A stretch of DNA of 64,000 nucleotides, taken from positions 173,126,551 through 173,190,550 of the forward strand of contig NC_056524.1 of assembly GCF_019175285.1 (NCBI RefSeq). The letters run 5' to 3'. The notes under the pieces are model-generated. The model did no database searches. It worked only from the letters and a program-made list of their open reading frames with translations, and was not told the DNA's origin. The position numbers and the translations under genes were made by a program. Below are positions 46,824 to 54,520 of the stretch, piece by piece; position 1 is the first letter of the stretch, and each line of letters starts with the position of its first letter. The DNA comes from Sceloporus undulatus (taxonomy: Eukaryota > Chordata > Lepidosauria > Squamata > Phrynosomatidae).

Positions 46824-47529
46824 ATAAGCCATAGTGTGGAATGTTACCTTTTAAATGTACTTATTTATGCAGTTTGCTGGAGGGATAAATAACTTGTCAT
46901 CATTAATGCTACATGATTGTTATTAAGTGGTGCATTGCTTTAGTTGTTTCATTGATGGTTTAAAAAAAAAACTTCAAGACTGACAACAGAATGGCATAAA
47001 AAATGGAGGTGAAAATCACTCGAAATACCTCTGAAAATTTCCCAGAATTCCCATAAAAATAACCAAATCTGGCCTTAATGACCAGAAGACTGTTACTGAC
47101 TATGTTGGTATAGCTATACTAATATATGGGGTGGTGGCAGGAGGAATAAGGGTGGCAATGAATGAAATAAAGTGTTGGAAATAGGTTATTGGAAATTAAT
47201 CACAGAATCATAGAGTTGAAAGAGACCACAAGGACCATCCAGTCCAACCCCCTGCCATGCAGGAAATCTCAATCAAAGCATCCCTGACAGATGGCCATCC
47301 AGCCTCTGTTTAAAGACGTCTAAGGAAGGAGACTCCACTACACTCTGAGGGAGTGTGTTCCACTATTGAACAGCCCTTACTGTCAGTTCCTCCTAATGTT
47401 GAGGTGGAATCTCTTTTCCTGGAGCTTGCATCCATTGTTCAGGGTCCTATTCTCTGGAGCAAGAGAAAACAAACTTGCTCCCTCCTCAACATGACATTCC
47501 TTCAAATATTTAAACAGGGCTATCATAAT

Positions 47530-47605
47530 TTGTTTTATTTATATACCGCTATTCCAAAGATCTTAGCGGTGAAAAGCAAGTAAGCTAATTAGCAAGTAAG
47601 CTAAT
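47530..47605 (-). repeat. LINE-tail-like fragment inside CR1
   Basis: TTTATTTATATACCGCTATT and 'agatcttagcggt' resemble 52540-52630. Then a 'gcaagtaagctaat' word is repeated. Confidence 0.4.
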
Positions 47606-47951
47606 GAAGTTTATCATGAAGTTAATCAAACGGGAGGAATTTCTCTTAAATTCGAATGAAAAGAAAGTGGGGCCAGAACGCATTCACTTAAAGTTGCTAG
47701 TTTTGCACAATTACGTGAATGTGCATTGCATTCAAACTGGCTCCCCATTGCCCAAAAATAGATGCCATTGCCCGAATTTGCGTGTGGCAGTCTATCATGC
47801 AATAATGTGAAACCCCATGATTGCGTTGAGACTGACTTCCCATTGCCCGAATTTGTGTGTAGTGGATTATCACGCAATAACATTAAACCCCATGATTGAG
47901 TTCAGATTGCCATCAGATTATACTTCCAATTTCCCTTGTCTGATAAACTCC
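47606..47951. mobile_element. DNA transposon relic with GGAGTTTATCA-type ends, copy 2
   Basis: Interior closely matches 35029-35363. The left end is altered by a short internal repeat (AAGTTTATCATGAAGTTAAT). The right end TGATAAACTCC is intact. No clear target duplication. Confidence 0.75.
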
Positions 47952-48260
47952 CATGTCACCCCTTAGCCTTCTCTTCTCCAGACTGAACATCCCCAGCTCC
48001 CTAAGACGTACAGGACATGGTTTCCAGACCCTTCACAATTTTAGTCACCCTTCTTTGGACATGCTCCAGTTTCTCAATGTCCTTTTTGAATTGTAGTGCT
48101 TAGAACTGGACACAATAGTCCAGGTGGGGCCTCACAAAAGCAGAATAGAGTGGCAATATTACTTCCCTTGATCCACTATTGATGCAGCCTAAAATTGCAT
48201 TGGCCTTTTTAGCTGCCATATCACACTGTTGAAATAGATTGTTTGAAGTGGGCCAAGATT

Positions 48261-48732
48261 TTGTCTGGCTTTTATTCCCACTATGGTACATACCTGGGAG
48301 GGGGGATGTATGTAACCACCAGCACATTACACAGTACACCAACAGGAGCACAATGATTAAGGTCCCTAAAGTATTATAGTCCCACCTAAAGTACCATAAT
48401 TCCCACTCCTATGCTATGCTGGTCGTCACATCCCCCACGAGGTGCTGAACTTAAATCCCAACTGCAGCAGACCCAATGAAATGAATGGTACTTCGTAGGT
48501 TCCTCCTTTTCCCATGAGTCTCATTGATCTCAGTGGATCTACACTAGTTAGGACAAAAATTGGATGTAGCCTAATATTTGTTCAAAGCTAGGCTCAGCCT
48601 AGCTTCCAAAGCTTTGTAAGGCCAGGGTGGGCCATTGTCTGGGCATGTCCTGGCTGGTCCATTGAGTTCCTCGGACACCCACTAAAAGAGGGAATAAAAT
48701 CACTTCACATCGACATCGACCCATATGAATCC
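48261..48732. other. Nothing recognised
   Basis: No gene or repeat identified. Confidence 0.45.
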
Positions 48733-48880
48733 ATTGCTATTGCCATCCTCTGACGCTGAGAGAGTGTGACTTGCCCAAGGTCACCCAGTGGGTTTACACA
48801 GCTGAGCAGGGATTCAAAACCTGGTCTTTGGAGTCATAATTCAGTGCTCAAACCACTGAATCAGAGACCACCAGTCATGT
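48733..48880 (-). mobile_element. tRNA-derived SINE, tail-truncated
   Basis: GACTTGCCCAAGGTCACCCA, TGGTCTTTGGAGTCATAATT and CTCAAACCACTGAATC; the ACA tail is missing. Confidence 0.85.
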
Positions 48881-48921
48881 CAACCCTATTGCTTTAGTCG
48901 GTTTATTCTACTCTATGCCTC

Positions 48922-49300
48922 ATGAGACAGCATGGTGTAGTGCAGTGATTCCCAAAGTTTGGTCCTCCAGGTGTTTTGGGCTTCAGCTCCCAGAATTCCT
49001 GACTGCTGGCCAATGTGTCCAGGGCTCCTGGGAGTTGAAGTCCAAAACACCCGGAGGACCAAAGTTTGGGGATCACTGGCATAGTGATTTGAGCACTGGT
49101 CTATGACACTGACGACCAGGGTTCAAATCCCCGCTTGGCCATGAAATCCACTAGGTGACATTGGGCAAGTCACAATCTCTCAGTGTCAGAGGATGGCAAT
49201 GGCAAACCCCCTCTGAACAAATCTTACCAAGAAAACCCCATGATAAGGTCACAATAAGTTGGAAACAACTTGAAGGCAAGCAACAACAACAACAACACCT
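48922..49300 (+). mobile_element. tRNA-derived SINE split by a hAT-like MITE
   Basis: Head GAGACAGCATGGTGTAGTG (to 48942), resumed at 49079 with GCATAGTGATTTGAGCACTG and running to a full AACAACAACAACAACA tail. Confidence 0.9.
48943..49078. mobile_element. hAT-like MITE (136 bp) in the SINE
   Basis: Long inverted arms CAGTGATTCCCAAAGTTTGG and CCAAAGTTTGGGGATCACTG, continuing inward through TCCTCCAGGTGTTTTGG and its partner. Octamers GTGTAGTG and GCATAGTG flank it (6 of 8 identical), as expected for an aged hAT 8-bp duplication. Confidence 0.85.
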
Positions 49301-49369
49301 TAAAATATGTGATCAAAATAAACAAGACAAATTTGCCACCACTTTTTCCAAGCCAAGAAATTTCAATGG

Positions 49370-49600
49370 GAAGTTGAAGGCTTTCACGGCCAGAAATTTT
49401 TTTGTGGCGTTTTCGGGGTATGTGGCCATGTTCTGGAAGAGTTTATTCCTGACGTTTCACCAGCATCTATAGCTGGCATCTTCAGAGAATGCTGGCATGG
49501 GAGTGAGTGGTGTGTGTATGTCTGTGTGTATATACACACATATACTGTGTGACTCTTGGTAAGAAATTTCCATTCTGGGAGTATGAATGGTCCTAAACCC
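49370..49600 (+). repeat. Unclassified retroelement fragment
   Basis: GAAGGCTTTCACGGCCAG, TATGTGGCCATGTTCTGGAA, CTGACGTTTCACCAGCATCT and GGCATCTTCAGAGAATGCTG form a block I know as widespread in lizard DNA but cannot assign with certainty. Confidence 0.5.
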
Positions 49601-49966
49601 AGCCATAAAACAAGTCTAGAAACCTATGCTCCTGAGCAGGAATTGGCCCAAGTGAATTGAAATGTGGTGTGTACGTGCGCGGGAGGGATTTCTCCAAGAA
49701 TCTGGTTCACATTTCCTTTTGGTCGTGTTGAATTTCCTTTAACTCTCCTCCCAGGGATGATTCAAACCATCCCAGAAGGTGGAGTGGAGCTGACCGCCTG
49801 CTGAGTAAAAGACATGCTGTCTCCACCAGCAGATGGGGAGGGAAAGGACTGAAGGGCAGAACAGTGGCCCCCCTTTCCCAGGATGGGCAGGCCAAACCTG
49901 TGTTAAGTTTTGGTTTTTCCTACATCTGCAGCCTGAGTGTGCGAATGTGTAGACTGCAGTGTGACT

Positions 49967-50189
49967 TAGGCTGCATCTACACTGCAGAATTAATGCAGTT
50001 TAACACCGCTTTAACTTCCAGGGCAACATGCTATGGAGTCCTGGGATGTGTACAGTAGTTGGTTGTGTGTCACTAGAGCTCTCTGACAAGTTCTCATCAA
50101 ACTCCAAACCCCAGGATTCCATAGCATGGAGCCATGGCAATTAAAGCGGTGTCGAACTGCATCACTTCTGCCATGTAGATGTAGCCTAG
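49967..50189. mobile_element. Palindromic MITE family P
   Basis: TAGGCTGCATCTACACTGCA left, CATGTAGATGTAGCCTA right; inner arms CCATAGCATGGAGCCATGG / CAACATGCTATGGAGTCC. Confidence 0.87.
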
Positions 50190-50199
50190 GACAAACATG

Positions 50200-50470
50200 A
50201 TTCTGTAAGAAGCAGAAGTGCCTGTATTCTCTGTATTGTAGCACCTTTGAGACTAATTTCCCCGTGTGATAGTCAAAGAAAGAAGTCGAGCTTTTGCAGA
50301 CCTAAGTCTACTTCCTCAGATGCATTTGGTCAGGCTATGTGTATCAGGTACTTAAGTCTATAAAAGCTCATGCTGCCAACTTCTTTCTTTCAGTTTGTCT
50401 CAAAGGTGCTACAAGATCTCTCTACATACTGATTCTACAGATGAACATGGCTAGATCTTTGTATTTTCTG
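50200..50470. repeat. Unclassified retroelement tail fragments
   Basis: GTAGCACCTTTGAGACTAAT, 'tgcagacctaagtctacttc' and 'caaaggtgctacaagatctc' are typical of a dispersed amniote repeat whose family I cannot confirm. The first and last of these are complementary-like. Confidence 0.4.
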
Positions 50471-50554
50471 TTTATGATATCTCTCCACCAATACTATCAC
50501 CTTGTCAAACTGCATCAGGTCTGCAGTGTGGATGCAGCCTCAGTCTGGCCTCCC

Positions 50555-50783
50555 ACTGGGTGGCCAGATGGCCTCAGCGCAAAGGAGGACAAGGCTCCAT
50601 GAAATGAAGGACACTCAAGAAAAATGGAGGGACATGCCCAAACAAAAGCTAAAAAACACTCCTAGAAATGTAAACCCATACTTCTTAGCTGTGCTCAAAA
50701 CAGAAGACACTGTGACATTCCTCCTGGGGAGAAGGTTGAAATGGAGGGCATGTCCTGGAAAAGGAGGACCTCTGGTCACCCTG
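50555..50783. mobile_element. hAT-like MITE of the GTGACCAGA family
   Basis: CTGGGTGGCCAGATGGCCTC start, GGACCTCTGGTCACCCTG end; interior matches 34372 and 62573. Confidence 0.75.
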
Positions 50784-51575
50784 GGCCTCTCCGCACTGAC
50801 CTCTTGTTATGCCAGGTCGAATGTTTCCCATGCTTGTTTTAAGCCCCTTAACGGCAACCCTGATCAAGGTGAGCCCAGCCTCATCCATTTAAAGCCAGGA
50901 GACTTTCCTTCCTTCCAGGAAAAACCCAGGCTGTGACTCAGGCTTACTAAAACACCTCCACTCCATATTCTTTTTTTAAAAAAAGGGGGACAATCTAGTT
51001 TGCAGAGTTTCCTCCTTTCTGATGAAATGGTCTTGCTTTCTTGCAAGGGCCTCCCAATGCCTCCCTCCTTTGGCCCTTATCTTGAGCTCTCTGATGCAAT
51101 GGCTGCAGTTTTTGCAGGAGGAGGAGGAGGAGGAGGAGGAGGGAAGCTGGAAGGCACTAGGGCCTCCTGCCTTTGCCTATGTCTTTGCTCCAGCTGGGGC
51201 TGGATCCTGGGGCAGAGGAGGAAGGATTAGCACCCATCCTACGTGCGGAGTCCACCGTCTGTCCCATCCTCCCCTCACCCACCCAGCCACCCACCACCTT
51301 GGCTGGAGGGATTGCAACAAAAATCCCATTTATCAGCTGCTGGCTTTGGAGAGCCGGGGGGGGGGGGAGCCAGGGTGCAACAGTGTTGTGGAAATGTGAA
51401 TTTTGTCAGTGCGTGTCACTCGTTGGCACGACATGTGTTGCAAGCACTGGGCTTTCCTTCCCCTTCCCTGACAAGAGTGCTTTTGGGGAGTTTGGTTTGA
51501 TCCCAGACTAAACGGCAGCACTGGGTTCCTCTTGATCTTTTGCAAAAACTGGGGAGGACCCATGGAGGAACTAGA
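50784..51575. other. GC-rich unrecognised stretch
   Basis: Contains (GGA)n at 51117-51142 and a G run near 51356-51368. Overlapping + strand frames at 51022-51511 are low-complexity with no recognised domain. Confidence 0.45.
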
Positions 51576-52030
51576 TTTTGTTGTGGTTGTTGTATGCCTT
51601 CAAGTTGTGTCCGGTTTATTGTCACCCTATCATGGGGTTTTCTTGGCAAGCTTTTGTTCAGAGGAGGTTTGTCATGGCCTTCCTCTAAGGCTGAGAGAGT
51701 GTGACTTATCCATGTTTGTTGTGTGTCTTCAAGTAGTTTCCGATTTATGGCCACCCTAAGGCGGTTCGCACTCTCTCAGCCTCAGAGAAAGGCCATGGCA
51801 AACCTCCTCTGAATAAAAGCTTGCCAAGAAAACCCCATGATAGGTTCTATCATGGGGTTTTCTTGTCAAGGTTTTGTTCAGAGGAGGTTTGCCATGGGCC
51901 TTCTCTGAGGCTGAGAGAGTGTGACTTGCCCAAGGTCACCCAGTGAGTTTACATGGCTGAGCCAGGATTCGAACCCTGGTCTCCAGAGTCACAATCCAAC
52001 ATTCAAACCACCACACAATACTGGCTCTCA
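51576..52030 (-). mobile_element. Cluster of tRNA-derived SINE pieces with a foldback
   Basis: 51576-51711 is a reversed SINE (tail to middle). 51712-51765 begins a second reversed SINE at its tail. 51766-51848 is a + oriented middle segment. 51849-52030 is the reversed middle and head. The + and - middle segments form an inverted repeat of about 76 bp around TAGGTTCTA. Confidence 0.85.
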
Positions 52031-52130
52031 TAACAAAGTATAATAAAATCCCAAATCCACAAAAGAGCTATACCTTTATTGGACCAATTATAATGTCTCA
52101 ACAAAGGGATCACTGTCTGGTGGATTTGGG
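52031..52130. repeat. Unclassified retroelement fragment
   Basis: CCCAAATCCACAAAAGAGCT and CTTTATTGGACCAATTATAA, related to 1486-1608 and 37420. Confidence 0.45.
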
Positions 52131-52182
52131 ATGTTTCCAGATAAAAGAGCCTAGAATCTTCCAGAAAACCTGTGTGCTTTGA

Positions 52183-52256
52183 TTGTGAGTTCCTGCATGG
52201 CAGACTGGGGTTGCACTGGATGGCCCTTAGGGTCTTTTCCAACTCTTATGATTCTA
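52183..52256 (+). mobile_element. CR1 LINE 3' end
   Basis: GAGTTCCTGCATGGCAGACT, TGCACTGGATGGCCCTTAGG and CCAACTCTTATGATTCTATG is the CR1 3' terminus, complementary in form to the start of 47201-48260. Confidence 0.8.
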
Positions 52257-52345
52257 TGTGTGACCAAGGTGGGTTCTCATGGCCCAGCCCGAATTCGAAC
52301 CCTGGTCTCCAGAGTCATAGTCCAACACTACGCAACGCTTGCTGT
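52257..52345 (-). mobile_element. tRNA-derived SINE, head fragment
   Basis: GAATTCGAACCCTGGTCTCC and AGAGTCATAGTCCAACACTA, then decayed; tail missing. Confidence 0.8.
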
Positions 52346-52367
52346 AGGGACGATTATTTATTTAGAG

Positions 52368-52535
52368 GAGAACCAGCGTGGTGTAGAGTATTAAAACTGT
52401 GACTCTGGAGAACAGGGTTCGAATCTCCACTTGGCCATGGAAACCTATTGGATGGCTTTGGGCAAGTCGCACTCTCAGCCTCCAAGGATGACAATGGCAA
52501 ACCACCTCTGAAGAAACTTGCCAAAATATAATAAT
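52368..52535 (+). mobile_element. tRNA-derived SINE, 3' truncated
   Basis: GAGAACCAGCGTGGTGTAGA head through GAAGAAACTTGCCAAAAT; no tail. Confidence 0.87.
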
Positions 52536-52539
52536 ATAT

Positions 52540-52630
52540 TTATATAATATTTATTTATTTATTTATACCCCCACTCTTCAGCCAAAAGGCTATCAGAGCG
52601 GCTTACAAACTGGTAATTAGGCATTTGATA
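52540..52630 (-). repeat. LINE-tail-like repeat
   Basis: (ATTT)n then ATACCCCCACTCTTCAGCC and GAGCGGCTTACAAACTGG; same pattern as 61773. Confidence 0.4.
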
Positions 52631-52786
52631 GGTGGGGGTATGTGATTTCTCTGGGATCCAGCTACAAAATGTGTATGTTTTCTTTAATTCTCCTGTCAAT
52701 TTATAGAGAGACTCCATGAATTTAATAGAATTTAATGATGAGGCGGGATATAAATAAAATTTATTATTAATTTATTAAGAGCATTT

Positions 52787-52872
52787 TCTTAGGCAAGGAA
52801 CCCTCAGAGGTGGTTTTGCCAGTTCCTTCCTCTGAAATCTAGCCTACATGGTCTAGTATTAATTATCTAGTA

Positions 52873-52912
<40 letters not shown>

Positions 52913-52992
52913 TGTCGGCCTCCCATCCAAGAACCAACCAGGGTTGACCCTGCTTAGCTTGGAAGAACATTGGTGCCTTTAGGGTACTGCAT
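52787..52992 (-). mobile_element. 5S-rRNA-derived SINE with internal (TTA)n
   Basis: Reverse-oriented: TTTTCTTAGGCAAGGAACCC, GGTTTTGCCAGTTCCTTCCT, a (TTA)n run at about 52872-52909, then 5S-derived CGGCCTCCCATCCAAG and ACCCTGCTTAGCTTGGAAGA. It is the partner of 22496-22625 and ends about 30 bases before the DDIT4 CpG island. Confidence 0.85.
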
Positions 52993-52999
52993 TGAGGCC

Positions 53000-53380
53000 C
53001 CTCAGTTGCTAGGCGCAACTGCGCATGCGCCCCCTTTCTAATCTCCCCCTCTCCTCCTTCTGCCTATTGTTCTGCTCTCCTTACCCTCCCCGTTCCCTCC
53101 GCGGCTGCTGCTGTTGTCGAGGCTCTTCCTTCACTCGCTCCCCCCTCCCCCACCCCCGTCCTGCGCTTCACCTCCAAAACAAAAAGGGGGCGTGTCACCC
53201 GGGCTGCTGTAACCGGGCAGGAAAGAACGTTGTGAACGTGCGCTCGCTCGCCATTGGATCATCCCCGCTCTCGCTTCCAGCCAATCGGCGGCGGCGGGGG
53301 AAGGGGGTGCGCGCAGAGAAGGGGCGGGGCTTCCCCGCTGACCTGAGTATATAAGGGCCGGACCGGGGGGTTGGAACCGC
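53000..53380 (+). promoter_or_regulatory. DDIT4: DDIT4 promoter / CpG island
   Basis: A CpG-rich block with an ordered set of motifs. AGTTGC-N5-GCAACT is at 53004-53020. An NRF1-type TGCGCATGCGCC is at 53020-53031. GCGTG (53190-53194) and ACGTG (53236-53240) match the HIF core RCGTG. An inverted CCAAT (ATTGG) is at 53253-53257, CCAAT at 53281-53285, a GC box GGGGCGGGGC at 53321-53330 and a TATA box TATATAAG at 53348-53355. The expected start site is about 53378-53381. DDIT4 is known to be induced by hypoxia (HIF-1), p53, glucocorticoids and ATF4. The HIF-type matches fit this but are short and unproven here. Confidence 0.85.
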
Positions 53381-53547
53381 AGTGCCAAGAGAAGGGCGGC
53401 CGAGGGAGAATCGGGAGGGTAGGTAGGGAAAGGGACTGCCAGCACCATCACCATCACGCCCACGGCTTCAGCTGCTGCTATTACTACTGAATACCTCAAC
53501 GGTGCCTTCTTCCTGCTGCTACCTCGACAGGCACCCTGAAGCCTTAG
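53380..53547 (+). other. DDIT4: DDIT4 exon 1 (non-coding 5'UTR)
   Basis: From the inferred start after the TATA box to GCCTTAG before donor GTAAGC at 53548. Contains CAGCACCATCACCATCAC and GCTGCTGCTATT stretches but no obvious coding start. Confidence 0.75.
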
Positions 53548-54255
53548 GTAAGCCTCTCCTTCTCTACCTGGATGCCACTTTGCACTTCCAAGGTATGGAA
53601 TCCTGGGATTTGTAGTTTGCCACAACTACAAATCCCCGCCTAACCATAGCATTTGAGCCATGGGAGTTTAATGGCTGCAGAAACAATCCAGGTTGGCACT
53701 GCTTTAACTGCCCTGGCTCAAATGCTATGGAATCCTGGGATTTGTAGTTTTGTGGGACATTAGGGTTTTTTCTTTGTCAGAGAGGTCTTGGAGCCACAAC
53801 GAAACTACAAATCCCATACATTGAGCCATGGCAGTTAAATCTATTATTTCTGTGGTGTGGATGCAGCTTTAATCTCCTCTTTATCCGGCTGCATCTGCGC
53901 TGCAGAAATAATGCAGTTTGGCCTCACTTCGTTTGCTGCGGCCCAATGCTGTGGCATCCTGGGATTTGTAGCTTTGGGAGATATTTGTAGTTTTGTGGAA
54001 TGCTGTGCTGCCCTGGGATTTGTAGCTTTGTGAGATATTTAGCACTCCCTGCCAGAGTTCTGTTCACTTCATTTTACATTGATAGACTACAGATCCCAGG
54101 ATTCATGGAGCCATGACCATTACAGCAGCACCAGATTTTTAGATTGCAAACTTGAGGGCAGGGAACCATCTGGATAACTATCTGTAAGCTGCTCTGAGAG
54201 CCTTTAGGGTAGATCTTCTTTGCTGATGTGTTTCCTCTCTTTTGCCCCCTTGCAG
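53548..54255 (+). other. DDIT4: DDIT4 intron 1
   Basis: 708 bases, GT-AG, ending TTTTGCCCCCTTGCAG. Roughly 520 bases are copies of the palindromic family P. Confidence 0.85.
53592..54131. mobile_element. Three palindromic MITE family P copies in DDIT4 intron 1
   Basis: A partial copy at 53592-53670, a nearly complete one at 53673-53868 (GGCTGCAGAAACAATCCAGG to GTGGATGCAGC), and a rearranged one at 53887-54131. The last begins GGCTGCATCTGCGCTGCAG and has the word CCTGGGATTTGTAGCTTTG twice. Confidence 0.8.
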
Positions 54256-54520
54256 AGCCGCCTTACAATCCGTTTGCCAATCCGGTGGTCTTCCAACCCA
54301 GTCTCCAAAGGAAAGGAGAGGAAGAAGAAGAAAGACACGATGCCTGTCTCCTGGGACGGCTTCTCCTCCTCACTGCCTCCCATCCCGGAGCAGAGGGAAA
54401 ACCCGCCTGCCTTTTCGTGGGACAAGAGCGCCTACCAGGAAGCCACCCCTGGCCGCCGGACCGGCCGCCTGGAGAGCTCCGACTGCGAGTCCCTTGACAG
54501 CAGCTTGAGCTCCGAAGGAG
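54256..54520 (+). CDS. DDIT4: DDIT4 exon 2 (84 bases of 5'UTR, codons 1-60)
   Basis: Acceptor ends at 54255; ATG at 54340-54342 with A at -3. The upstream reading frame is open but lacks similarity. Donor GTAAGA is at 54521. Confidence 0.95.

Larger units (their letters stand above)
47201..48260 (-). mobile_element. CR1 LINE, 3' part, interrupted
   Basis: Starts at its 3' end with CACAGAATCATAGAGTTGAA and runs through CCAGTCCAACCCCCTGCCAT, CTCCTAATGTTGAGGTGGAA and GACACAATAGTCCAGGTGGG. The - strand frame around 48100-48240 encodes [14 protein letters not shown] and [18 protein letters not shown], the conserved C-terminal end of CR1 ORF2. It is split at about 47528-47951 by other repeats. 5' truncated, as usual for CR1. 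Confidence 0.9.

Noticed and set aside
52910-52992. 5S rRNA gene
   Set aside because: Only the 3' half is recognisable, it is diverged and joined to SINE body sequence, so it is a 5S-derived SINE.
53131-53625. 164-codon antisense open frame over the DDIT4 promoter
   Set aside because: GC-rich CpG island suppresses stop codons; low-complexity Gly/Pro/Ala translation antisense to exon 1.
54228-54508. Alternative-frame ORFs inside DDIT4 exon 2
   Set aside because: Shadows of the true frame, which matches DDIT4 at its N-terminus and [12 protein letters not shown].
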